Origin: Dama dama | Taxonomy: Eukaryota; Chordata; Mammalia; Artiodactyla; Cervidae | Reading direction: 5' to 3' | Assembly: GCF_033118175.1 (NCBI RefSeq) | Contig: NC_083714.1 | Coordinates: 5,828,001-5,892,000, forward strand | Length of the DNA stretch: 64,000 nt | Shown here: in pieces, positions 1-12,607 of the stretch | Layout of the letters: each line of letters starts with the position of its first letter | Position numbering within the stretch: position 1 is the stretch's first letter | Program-made: the position numbers and the translations under genes | Notes under the pieces: model-generated | The model's input: the letters and a program-made list of their open reading frames with translations, nothing else | What the model was told of the DNA's origin: nothing | Databases searched by the model: none

Positions 1-100
1 ACTTTAAGGAACCGTCCCAATTTGGTCATTCTTTCGAGGAACTTGATGTAAATATCCAAACTTTCCCTGCATTGCTTCTTCCCCATGTCAAAATATTTCT
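1..100 (-). CDS. ANTH gene exon 7 (partial, runs off the window)
   Basis: Acceptor TATTTTTAG|AGAAAT. Encodes EKYFDMGKKQCRESLDIY, then IKFLERMTKLGRFLK and two bases of a Val codon. This is the late ANTH-domain helix (PICALM block DIYKKFL.RMT). The donor is not in the window. Confidence 0.9.
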
Positions 101-3100
101 CTAAAAATAGAAAAAAAATGACAAAGTAGCCAGTATTGTAGCAGTCCCAAGTTTCATTCCTTTCTGATGATTCTATGTTAATTCTGCATATGATTTTAAC
201 TTCTTGAAAACAATTACAGTTTTAATCCAGTAATGTTTTGCTTTAACAAACAACAACACTGCACATCTAAGTATAACCAACAGATTTTTTATACAGGAAC
301 TACTGCATGCTGGACACTGGTGCTGGTAATATATATGGCATTTAATAGCATACACATATAATTTAGATGGTTTAGTTTAATTTCTACAAATTCTAGTCTG
401 GAATCTTTTTTGAGTAACATCAGGTTCTGATGGTCTCTGATAGAGGGGCTGTATTTCCTACTCTTTATAACTCAACAAATGTACCAGGCACTTCCTAAAT
501 GTAAAAATTATCTCAAATTGTCAACAACGAAACTGGTTAGGGCTAAATGATGACTGAAATTTCCTAAAAAGCCTAAGAAACATTTGTTTGTATATGATCA
601 AAACAATAATTTGTAGGCTGTATCTTAGGAAAGTTAGAATTGTACTATTTGATGTTAGTTGAGTGGGACTTACTGTGTAATGAATAAATATGGCAATCCA
701 TGTTAATTTCCCAATAAATTTCCCAGAAATATCAGTTAGCACTTATATACAAATTGAAAAGTTCTAAAAGAGACACAGATGTATAGAACAGACTTTTAGA
801 CTCTGTGGGAGAAGGTGAGGGTGGGATGTTCAGAGAGAACAGCATTGAAACAAGTATACTATCAAAGGTGAAACAGATCACCAGCCCAGGCTGGATGCAT
901 GAGACGGGTGCTCAGGGCTGGTGCACTGGGAAGATCCAGAGGGATCAGATGGGGAGGGAGGCGGGAGGGGGGATCGGGATGGGGAACACATGTAAATCCA
1001 TGACTGATTCATGTCAATGTATGGCAAAAACCACTAGAATATTGTAAAGTAATTAGCCTCCAACTAATAAAAATAAATAAAAAAGAAAAAAAATAAAGAT
1101 GTTTATAACAGGGCTGAGTGGAGAATGAAGTAGTAATATATGCTTTCATGTGGATGAACCTTGAAAATATTATGCTAGATGAAAGAAGTCAGATACAAAA
1201 GGTCACATATAATTCTATTATTATGAAATGAAAATAGGTAAATCAATAGAGGCAGAAAATATATCAGTATTTCCTAGGGATCGGGAGAAGGCATAAGTAA
1301 CTACTGACTACTAATGGGTATAGGGTTTGGTGATGATGAAAATATTCTGGAATTAGACAGTAGTGATAATTGCATAACTCTGTGACTATACTAAAAACTA
1401 CTGAACTGTACATTTTAAAAAGTAAACGCAATAATTTTCAATTAAAATAAGTGCCAATTTATAATGTATATTGCTTAATAGTAAGCTTAAAAAAAGCAAT
1501 ATGATGTCTAATTATGTAAATATGTATGACCTTGTAAAGATCTTCTATTTTGAACCTAAAACACAGATGAATCTCAATGTAGATATAAAGGGTTTTTACA
1601 AATAAAGTATTTTTACCAATTTAGTTTTTAAAAAGTCATGTTTATTTTAGCTTACCTAGCAGATTAAGGATCCCCTCATTATAGGCTGCAAAGAGGCGAA
1701 GAGAATCCTTAAAGAGGAGCATGAAAGCGGCATGTATTATACCATTAGTTAGTTCATCAGCATTTGCCTGGAAATTAAAGAGGAATCGATTACCACCACA
1801 TTTTTTTTCCCTCTCTCACCTACAATCAAACAATGCTGCTTAACAATATTTTTTTCAAAAAAGGATTTATAAACCTCTTACATTAAAATTCAGAAGAGCG
1901 TCAAACTGAATTTGAATAACTGGAAGAGTGTTCAGCAGCTCCTTAGTGTTCATAGTTCTCATCACACCATCTGTCCTATAAAAGATAAAAGAAGTTCATA
2001 ACATCAATGCTAATTAAGAGTTTGAGAAGCACTGTGACATCAGCATCTTGAAAAATAGCTGCGTTTTTGCCAAACTACATATCAGAACAGATATATACTG
2101 CAATACTTCTTGCTTACAAACTAACAATATTTACCTACCCTCTCTTGGTTTTGGTGATGTCTGACTCCATCAGTCTATATGCGAGTGACTTTTCATTCAA
2201 GTACTTGCTATATCGTCTGATGAAAGCTGACATAGTATAGCCTAAAAATGAAATACCTTTTATTATTTCCAGTTTAACCAATGTTAACCATTTACAACAT
2301 ACATCAACAAATGCAAAGATTTATCATTCCACATTCACGCATATCCCTCAACAATATCTTTGAAACATAAAACACTAGAATGGCTTTTATTACTCACCGA
2401 GTACAGTATTTCTAAAACTTTCTGTTAAAGATTACTTTTAAAACGAGTTTATGCTTATTTATTTATTTTTAATTTTAATTGGAGGCTAATTACTTTACAA
2501 TATTGTGGTGGTTTTTGCCATACATTGACATGAATCAGCCATGGGTGTACATGTGTTCCCCATCCTGACCCTCCCTCCCACCTCCCTCCCCATCCCATCC
2601 CTCAGGGTCATCCCAGTGCACCAGCCCTTCCTCAAAGTGTTGATATCACCTTTGGATATGGTATTGATGGTGACATTTCTGAACTGGAGAAATAACTGAA
2701 CTTTACTAGTTCCTTTCACATTTTCACAGACACTATTATAAATCCTTAGCACGTTCCTGTCACCCCCTATCCCCTTGTTACCATCGTTCCGGTCTTCCTT
2801 TCACTCAACAAATGACCTTGCCCCTACTTCATAGACAAAATGTAAAGAGAAAGGTCATGACAGAAACTCAGCTGCTCACTATGGGCCTTGATTCATTTAT
2901 TCAATTTACTTATTCAATTAACAATTATTCAGTGTTCACTATGATACTGTAGGTTCAGGATTGAACAATACAGACCCCCCACCCCCCGCCTTCCTGCCAA
3001 AAAAAAAAAAAAAAAACAACACCCTGCCTACACGGATCTTATACTCCAATGGTGACTGATAGACAAGCAAAAGAAAAGAAAAATACAGAGATGTTTAGTT

Positions 3101-6100
3101 GCTGAGAAGTGGAAAGAATAAAACTCAGACAGAGAAGGGATAAAGGGACCATGATCTTTGGGAGACTGAGCAAGGAAAGCCTCACTGAATAAATACCTGC
3201 ATATGTGTTGCGTCAATGAATTTAGAAATTACTTTCCATCATAAAACGTACACCACATTACACCCTTCATCATTCAGAACCATTTTTTTTAAACTAGGCA
3301 TGGTTTCCAGACCATTTCCCTCCTTGCCACAAAGAAATATTTCCATCAAAGAATCATCTTACCTTCTACGACACTTTTATCCAGAAAGTTGTGTAAAGTG
3401 AACAAAGAACTTCTCGATGCAAGATGTTGGATAAAACGCTGTCAAACAAGTGTGCCAAATTCTCAAAATTAGTTTTGGTTCACAAATAGAGTTCATTCAT
3501 GATTTTGTCTTTGTGAATACATACTTAACATAATTCTATCATACATATCTTCTATTTCAGGGGCATTGATTAAGGTGAGCACCATCACACCCTGGGCTAG
3601 CCAACATAAGGATCTGTAGTGCTGCCAAGTCTGTTGACATACCCCCCAAATAAACAAGGGGTTAAACATTAAAGCTAATGTGAATACACACTTTTCACCC
3701 ATGCCTTTCTATCAGTAACACCTCAGGAGTTAGGGACACTGACCCACCATGCAGTCAAAAATTCCCATATAATCCATAGTATATAAAGTGAAAGTTGCTC
3801 AGTCATGTCAGACTCTTTGCAACCCCGTCAACTATATATACAGTGCATGGAATTCTCCAGGCCAGAATACTGGAGCAGGTAGCCTTTCCCTTCTCCAGGG
3901 GATCTTTCCAATCCAAGGATCAAACCCAGGTCTCCCACACTGCAGGTGATTCTTTACCAGCTGAGCCACCAGGGAATAAAACCCACATATAATTTACAGT
4001 CAGCTATCTGTAGATATCATACCACTGTAACTGTGATTCCATCCATGCCTATGGAGTCAACCAAGCATGGATACTGTAGTGCTGTAGTATTTACGATGGA
4101 AAAAAGCCACATACAAGGGGACCTGTGCAGTTCAAACCTGAGATATTCAAGGGTCAGTGGCAATTACAGGATTAATTATTTTGATCATTCATGTTAAATT
4201 ATTTAACAATTCAATTAATAGAAAAATAAAAAGAATACTTTGATACATCTCTGGACCCCACTGCCCAGAAATGGCAACTGCTAACTTTTGCACATATCTC
4301 CTTCAGTTCTACTTTTTGGCAGGAATTTATTTATCATTTATTTATTTATTTGGCTGAGTTAGGTTTTAGTTGCAGCACAATGGACCTTCATTTTGTCACG
4401 CGGCATCTTTTGTTATGGCGCACCGACTCTCTAGCTGTGGCGCATGCTCAGTTGGCCCATGGCATGCGGGATCTTAGTTTCCCAGCCAGGGATTGAACTC
4501 TCATCCCCTACATTGCAAGGCAGATTCTTAACGACTGGACCACCAGGGAAGTCTCTTCAACTCTATTTTAAAATAAGAGGCATAAGGCCTTACAGATAAA
4601 GTTAATAGCGGCCTTTGTCTCATCCTCAAGTTCAATTTACTTCTCCTACCTGGAAGGAAACATTATCAAAATTTTCATGTGCTATCTTTGCATCCTATTC
4701 TCTTTATAGTTTCATATATATACCTGTCACATGGACAAATATGGTATGAATTTTTAATATTTATAGAAATTATATTGGACTCTAAATATCATTCCGTGGC
4801 TTACTTCCTCTACTAGCAAAATGGGATACTTTATTAAATACTGATTGCAAAGATAAATTCACAAGTAAAAATGGAAAAATTGGTGTTTTCGTATCTACTT
4901 CCATGTACTTTCCCTACTTGTCATGAATGAAAGCAAAATGTAGTAAGCCCCTAACACACTGAGCATATTCAGCAATTGTGTCCTGACAGTCCTTTGTACT
5001 AAAAGGAAGGAATAGACGCCATGCTCACCTCATTTCCATACACCATGAGGTGATGGACAGTAACCAGGGCTTTGAACACCACCACCCAGCTGCTGCTACC
5101 AGTTTTCTCAGAAAGAATATCAGCCAGATGGACAACACTCATATTTGTTCCATTTATGTACTGGATCAGATCTAAATTAGAGACAGTGACAAGCATTAAA
5201 ACACAGACTGAGAAAAAAAATTTCAAAACCAAAATTGGTAACTTTACCTGAAATCCAGATGCAATCAAATCTGAGACATGATAAAGAAAATCATCTGAAA
5301 CATTTTCTTCATTTCAAGTAGTAAAATTTGTGCATGCCCGTGCTAAGTCACTCAGCCGTGTCTGACTCTTTGCAACCCCATGGACTGTAGCCTACCAGGC
5401 TCCTCTGTCCATGGGATTCTCCAGGCAAGAAACCTGGAGTGGGTTGCCATTTCCTCTTCCAGGGGATCTTCCCAACCCAGGGGTCAAACCCACTTCTTCT
5501 GCATTGCAGGCAGATTCTTTACCACTGAGCCATCTGGTACTAACCTGGTAGGTGATACTGAACGCCTGTTTATCCTATTTGTTCCATAGTTAATGAGGAT
5601 TGTGATTGCATTGATTCTGCTCACCAGTGTCTCCCTAAGACCCAGCACAGTAGCTGGCACATACCAAGTTATGGAAAATACTTGTTAAATAAATGGATAA
5701 GACTCAAGAAGGTAAGTAACATGCTCAAGGTCATACAGGTAGTTCAGTGGAAGGGCTGGGATTTGAAATCAGGTTTGTTTGACTCTGAAGACCAAGGTAT
5801 TAAACATTTTGTCATTGTGCCTCGCTCAAGAAAAGTGTCATTCCATGAAGGTTCAGTAAGGAGCTTTGTCTCCCTAAGTCTGACTTTGTGATTTACATCT
5901 TTTAATTTCTTACTGCTTTTTCTTCTTGAGTCCACTTCCCAACAGCCTTGTACCTGGTTTACTGCAACAGCTTTCTGCTTTCCTGCCTCAAGGTTATAAC
6001 CATTAATTAATTGACTTTTACAGCCCCTCAAAAGGTAAGTTTCATTATTTTGTTTTCCTACTGAAGAACATACAATGATTCCTTGCTGTTTATCAGTTCA

Positions 6101-7180
6101 AAAGTTCTCCTTGCTTTCCAAACCATCTATAAACTATCATTCTAAAACAACTTCATCCGTAGCATTTATCCATTATGCAGCATCTTCATATGCACAGCAG
6201 TAGGACAGGTACTGAAGAGGGGGCTTAACAAATATGCTAGTGGATTAGAGTGACAGACTGACCCTGTAAAGTAAGATTTACTTATTCAACAAACATATAT
6301 ACTCAGTGTCAATGCCTAATACGTTCCAGTTGCTGTGCCATGTTTGGCAGGCTTCCCTGGCGGCTCAGTCGGTAAAGAATCTCCCTGCAATCCAGGAGTC
6401 ATGGGTTCGATTCTTGGTGGGGAAGATCCCCTGGAAAAGGGCATAGGAACCCACTCAAGTATTCTTGTTTGGAGAATCTCATGGACAGAGAAGCCTGGCA
6501 GGTACAGTCCACAGAGTTGCACAGACTTGGACACGACTGAAACAACTTAGCAAACATGTCCATGCCATGTTTAAGGTTATGAAGAATGAGATTCTCTGCT
6601 ATATTTTTTATCTTTAGGTCCGCTTCATTCCTCTTTCTGTGCAGTTTCCTCTGCAACCTTTTTATTTCTGCTTTGGCATGATTTCAGTCTTTGGACTGAA
6701 TCTTTCAGTTATGCTGGTACTGATTCAAGTGCCCCTGTTTGGTTCCATGCACCCTTCACATTGGTAATTATTGCTTAACCTTCAGGCTTTGAAAAGTTAA
6801 TCCTGGTACATGTTACATCCTAGTGCAGGGCTGGATTATATATACTGTCCCAGAATCTAATATGGGACCTGTTGAGAATAATCTTCAGGAAACTTTAAAA
6901 ATATATATAGCGAGGGGAAATTAATCTGCTTAACTTTGGCGAACTGTTAGTTGCTGCAATGGGTGTTTACCCATTATCATGATGATAAGAAAAAATTATA
7001 GGAGACAAATGCACATTAGGTCAATGAATAGTTTTGAAGCCAAATAGCAAAATCAAGAGTTGATCAAAAGGCTGAATCGGCTACAAAAGTTGCAATAGCA
7101 ATGGGATTTACATCTATTGCCAACAGCACAGATTGTTTATGAAGCCACTGTTCTGGTGCAAAGACTCAGACATGACTGAG

Positions 7181-7223
<43 letters not shown>

Positions 7224-7402
7224 CCATACACCACTGCTCTGGCACAAAGTCTGACACAACTGAGCACACACACACACACAGGCACAAACCCATACACCAC
7301 TGCTCTGGAGCAAAGAGTTGGACACGACTGAGCATGCACACACAAAAACACACACAACCATCTGCCACTGCTCCAGTGCAGAGCCAAACATGACTGAGCA
7401 CA

Positions 7403-7443
<41 letters not shown>

Positions 7444-9452
7444 CTGCTCTGGCAAAGAGTCAGATATGACTGAGCATGCATGCGCGCACACACACACACC
7501 CATATGCCACTGCTCTGGCACAGAGTCAGACACAACCGAACACACACACAAAAAAAAACCACACACACACACACAGCCATACACCACTGTTCCACCACAG
7601 ATAGTCGGACACTATTGAGCACACACACCCATATGCCACTGCTCCTGTGCAAATAGTCGGACATGATTGAGCACACACACACACACACACACCCATATTC
7701 CACTGCTCCAGCACAAAGAGTCAGACAGGACTGAGCACAAACACACGCACACACACACACCCATATGCCACTGCTCTGGTGTAGAGTTGGACAGGACTGA
7801 GCACACACACACATGCACACTCCCATATGCCACTGCTCCAGCGAAAAGAGTCAGACATGACTAAACATGGACACACACACACACACCCATACACCACTGT
7901 TCTACCACAAAGAGTCAGACACTACTGAGCACACACACACACACACATATATATGCCACTGCTCCAGTGCAAAAAGTCAGACACGACTGAGCAGACACAC
8001 ACACACACAGACACACACCCATCCATCACTGCTCCAGTGCAAAGAATTGGACATAACTGAGCTCACACACAGACATACACACACCCATACACCACTGTGC
8101 AAACAGTAGGACACAACTGAGTTCGCACACAGACACACACAAACATCCACACGCCACAGCTCCAGCACAAAGAGTTGGACACGCCTGAGCACACACACAC
8201 ACACATGCACACATCCACATGCCACTGCTCTGGTGCAGAGTCAGACACGACTCAGCACACACAGACACACACACACACACACACACCCATATGCCACTGC
8301 TCTGGTGCAGAGTTGGACATGACTGTGTACACACACACACACACACAGAGCCAGCCGCCACTGCTCCGGTGCAGAGAGTCAGACATGACTGAGCATGCAT
8401 GCATGCACGCACACACACACACACCCATATGCCACTGCTCCAGCACACAGAGTCAGACAGGATTGACATGCACACACACAAACACACCCCCATACGCCAC
8501 CGCTCTGGTGCAGAGTTGGAAAAGACTGAGCGCACAAATACACACATACACTCACAGCCATCTGCCACTACTCTGGTGCAAAGAGTCGGACACGACTGAG
8601 CATGCACACACACACATCCATATGCCACTGTTTCAGAGCAAAGAGTCGGACATGACTGAGCAGACACACACACACACAGACACACACCCATCCACAAAGA
8701 GTCAGACACTACTGAGTGCACACGCACACACAAATACACACACACCCATATGCCACTGCTCTGGTGCAGAGTTGGACATGACTGAACACACACACACACA
8801 CACACACGCCTCTGCTCTGGCAAAAAGAGTCAGACATGACTGAACATGCAGACACACACAGACACACAAACCCATCCGTCACCACTCCAGTGCAAAGAAT
8901 CAGACATGACTGAGCACACACACAAACACACACACACCAATACAAAACTGGATAGGCGCAGAGTAGGACATGACTGAGTTTGCACACAGACACACAGACA
9001 CACACACACCATCCGTCACTGCTCTAGTGAAAAGAATCAGACATGACTGAGCACACACACACACCAACACACACACACCCATATGCTACTGCTCCAGTGC
9101 AAACAGTTGGACAGGAGTGAGCACGCACACACACACACATGCACACACTCATATGCCACTGCTCCAGTGCAAAGAGTCAGACAGGACTGAGCACACACAC
9201 ACCCCCATCCGCCACTGATCTGGTGCAGAGCTGGACATGACTGAGTATACACACACACACACAACCATCTGCCACTTCTCCGGGGTAAAGAGTCAGACAC
9301 GACTGAGCATGCACACAAACACACATACCCAACACCACTGCTCAGGCGCATAGAGTCAGACATGACTGAACTCACACGCAGACACACACACACACACACA
9401 CACCCATATGCCACTGCTCTGGCACAAAGAGTTGAACACGACTGAGCTCACA

Positions 9453-9487
<35 letters not shown>

Positions 9488-10860
9488 CCATATGCCACAG
9501 GTCTGGTGCAGAGCTGAACATGACTGAACAAACACACACACACATGCACACACACACATATGCCACCGCTCTGGCGAAAAGAGTCAGACATGACAACACA
9601 CACACACACAGACCCATTCGTCACTAGTCCAGTGCAAAGAATTGGACATGACTGAGCACACACACACACACACCAATACAAAATTGCTCAGGCGCAAAGA
9701 GTAGGACACGACTGTGTTCACACACAGACACAAACACAAACACCCATCCATCACTGCTCCAGCACAAAGAGATGGACAGGACCGAGCATGAACACACACA
9801 CACACATACCCATACACCACTGCTCTGGTGCAGAGTGTGACACAAGTGAGTGCACACACACAGAGACATGCACACCCATATGCTACTGCTCCAGTAAAGA
9901 GTCAGACACGACTGAACATGCACACACACACACACACCTGCATATGCCACTGCACTGGCACAGTCAGACATGACCGAGCACACACACACACACAAACACC
10001 CCCCAATACAAAACTGCTCAGGCGCAGAGAGTAAGACACAACTGTGTTCGCACACACAGACACACACACCCATCTGTCACTGCTCCAGTGCAAAGAATCA
10101 GACATGACTGAGCATACACAATCACACACACACACCCATATGCCACTGCTCCAGTGCAAAGAGACAGGACTGAGCCTGAACACACACACACACCAATACA
10201 CCACTGCTCTGGTGCAGAGTCGCAAATGACTAAGAACACACACACGCGCGCACGCACACCCATATACCACTGCTCCAGTGAAAAGAGTCAGACACGACTG
10301 AACACGCATGAACACAAACATACACCCATATGCCACTGCGCTGGTGCAGTCAGACATGACCGAGCACACACACACACCCATACACCACTGTTTCACCACA
10401 AAGAGTCGGACACGACTGATCACACACACATACACGCACACACCCATATGCCACTGCACTGGTGCAAAGAGTCAAACATGACTGAACACACACACACCCA
10501 TATGCCACTGCTCTGGTGCAGTTGGACACGACCGAGCACACACACACACACACACACCTGCCCATTCGCCACTATTATAACTCAAACAGTCGGACACTAC
10601 TGAGGGCATAGACACACACACACCCACATGCCGCTGCTCCAGTGCAAAGAGTCAGACACGACTGATCACACACACTCACACACCCACACACCCACATGCC
10701 ACTGCTCTGGCGCAGTCGGACACGACCGAGCACACACACACACACACACACACAGTCATCTGTCACTGCTCCGGCACCAAGAGTCAGACATGACTGAGCA
10801 CGCATACAACACCCCCACAACCACACACAACTGCTCTAGTGCAGAGTCAGACACGACTGA

Positions 10861-10902
<42 letters not shown>

Positions 10903-11481
10903 CCATATGCCACTGCTCCACCACAAAGAGTTGGACACTACTGAGCACACATGCATATGTCACTGCTCACACACACAGCCATATGCCACTGCTCTGGTGC
11001 AGAGTCGGACACAACTGATCACACACACACACACACGCACACATCCATATGCCACTGCTCTGGTGAAAAGAGTCAGATACAACTGAACAGACGCACACAC
11101 ACACACCAATATGCCACTGTGCTGGGGCAGTTGGACACAACCGAGCACACACACCCATACACCACTGTTCCACCACAAAGAGTCAAACACTACTGAGCGT
11201 GCACGTGCACGCATGCACACACACACACATCCACATGCCACTCCTCTGGGACAAAGAGTCAGACATGACTGAGCATGGGCACACAAATGCAGACACACAC
11301 ACCCATCTGCTACTGCTCTGGTGCAGAGTTGGACGTGACTGAGCACACACACACACACACATCCACAGGCCACTGCTCTGGGACAAAGATTCAGACATGA
11401 CTGAGCATGCACACACAAATACACACACACACAGACACACACCCATCTGCTACTGCTCTGGCACAGAGCTGGACACAACTG

Positions 11482-11514
<33 letters not shown>

Positions 11515-12308
11515 ATATACCACTGCTCTGGTGCACAAGTCAGACAGGACTGAGCACGCGCGTGCACACACACACACACACACACAGCCATCCGCCACTG
11601 CTCTGGCACCAAGAGTCAAACACGACTGAGCACGTACACACACACACACAGAGTCACATGCCACTGCTCCACCACAAAGAGTCAGAGACTACTGAGCACA
11701 CACACAGACACACACTCATATGCCACTGCTCTGGTGCAGTCGGACACAACCGAGCATGCACACTACTGTTCCACCACAAAGAGCTGGACACTACTGAGTG
11801 CGCAGACATACACACATACCCCTATGCCGCTGCTCCAGTGCAAAGACTCGGACATGACAGAACACACACACATAGACGCACACACCCATATGCCAAGCTC
11901 AGGCACAAAGAGTGGGACAGGACTGAGCATGAACACACACACCCATATGCCACTGCTCTGGCACAGAGTCAGAGACAACTGAGCACACACAAACACACAC
12001 ACATACAGCCATCTGCCACTTCTCCAGTGCCAAGAGTCAGACATGACTAAGCATGCATACAACACCCACACAACCACACGCCCCTGCTCTGGTGCAGAGT
12101 TGGACACGTCCAAGCAAACACACACACACAGCCATACACCACTGCTCCACCACAAAGAGTCAGACACTACTGAGCACACACACACACAGACACATGCACA
12201 CCCATATGCCACTGCTCCAGCAAAAAGAGTCAGACATGACTGAACACACGCACACACACACACACCCATATGCCACTGCTCTGGTGCAGAGTCAGACATG
12301 ACAGCACA

Positions 12309-12343
<35 letters not shown>

Positions 12344-12576
12344 CCATATGCCATTCCTCTAGCACAGAGTCAGACAGGACTGAGCACGAACACACAGACA
12401 CACACACATGCACACACCCATAAACCACTGCTCAGGCACAGAGTCAGACACGACTGATCTCACACACACACACACGCACACACCCATATGCTCCGACAAA
12501 AAGTCAGACGCGACGGAACACACACACACACACCCATATGCCCCTGTGCTGGCGCAGTTGGACATGACCAAGCACG

Positions 12577-12607
<31 letters not shown>

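Larger units (their letters stand above)
5172..7145 (-). other. ANTH gene intron 1, right of exon 2 and before the satellite
   Basis: Contains Bov-tA copies (entries below) and unrecognised AT-rich sequence at about 5540-6330 and 6575-7100. No exon-like open segment with splice sites was found here. The rest of intron 1 (13163-13443) is unique and becomes CpG-rich towards exon 1. Confidence 0.6.
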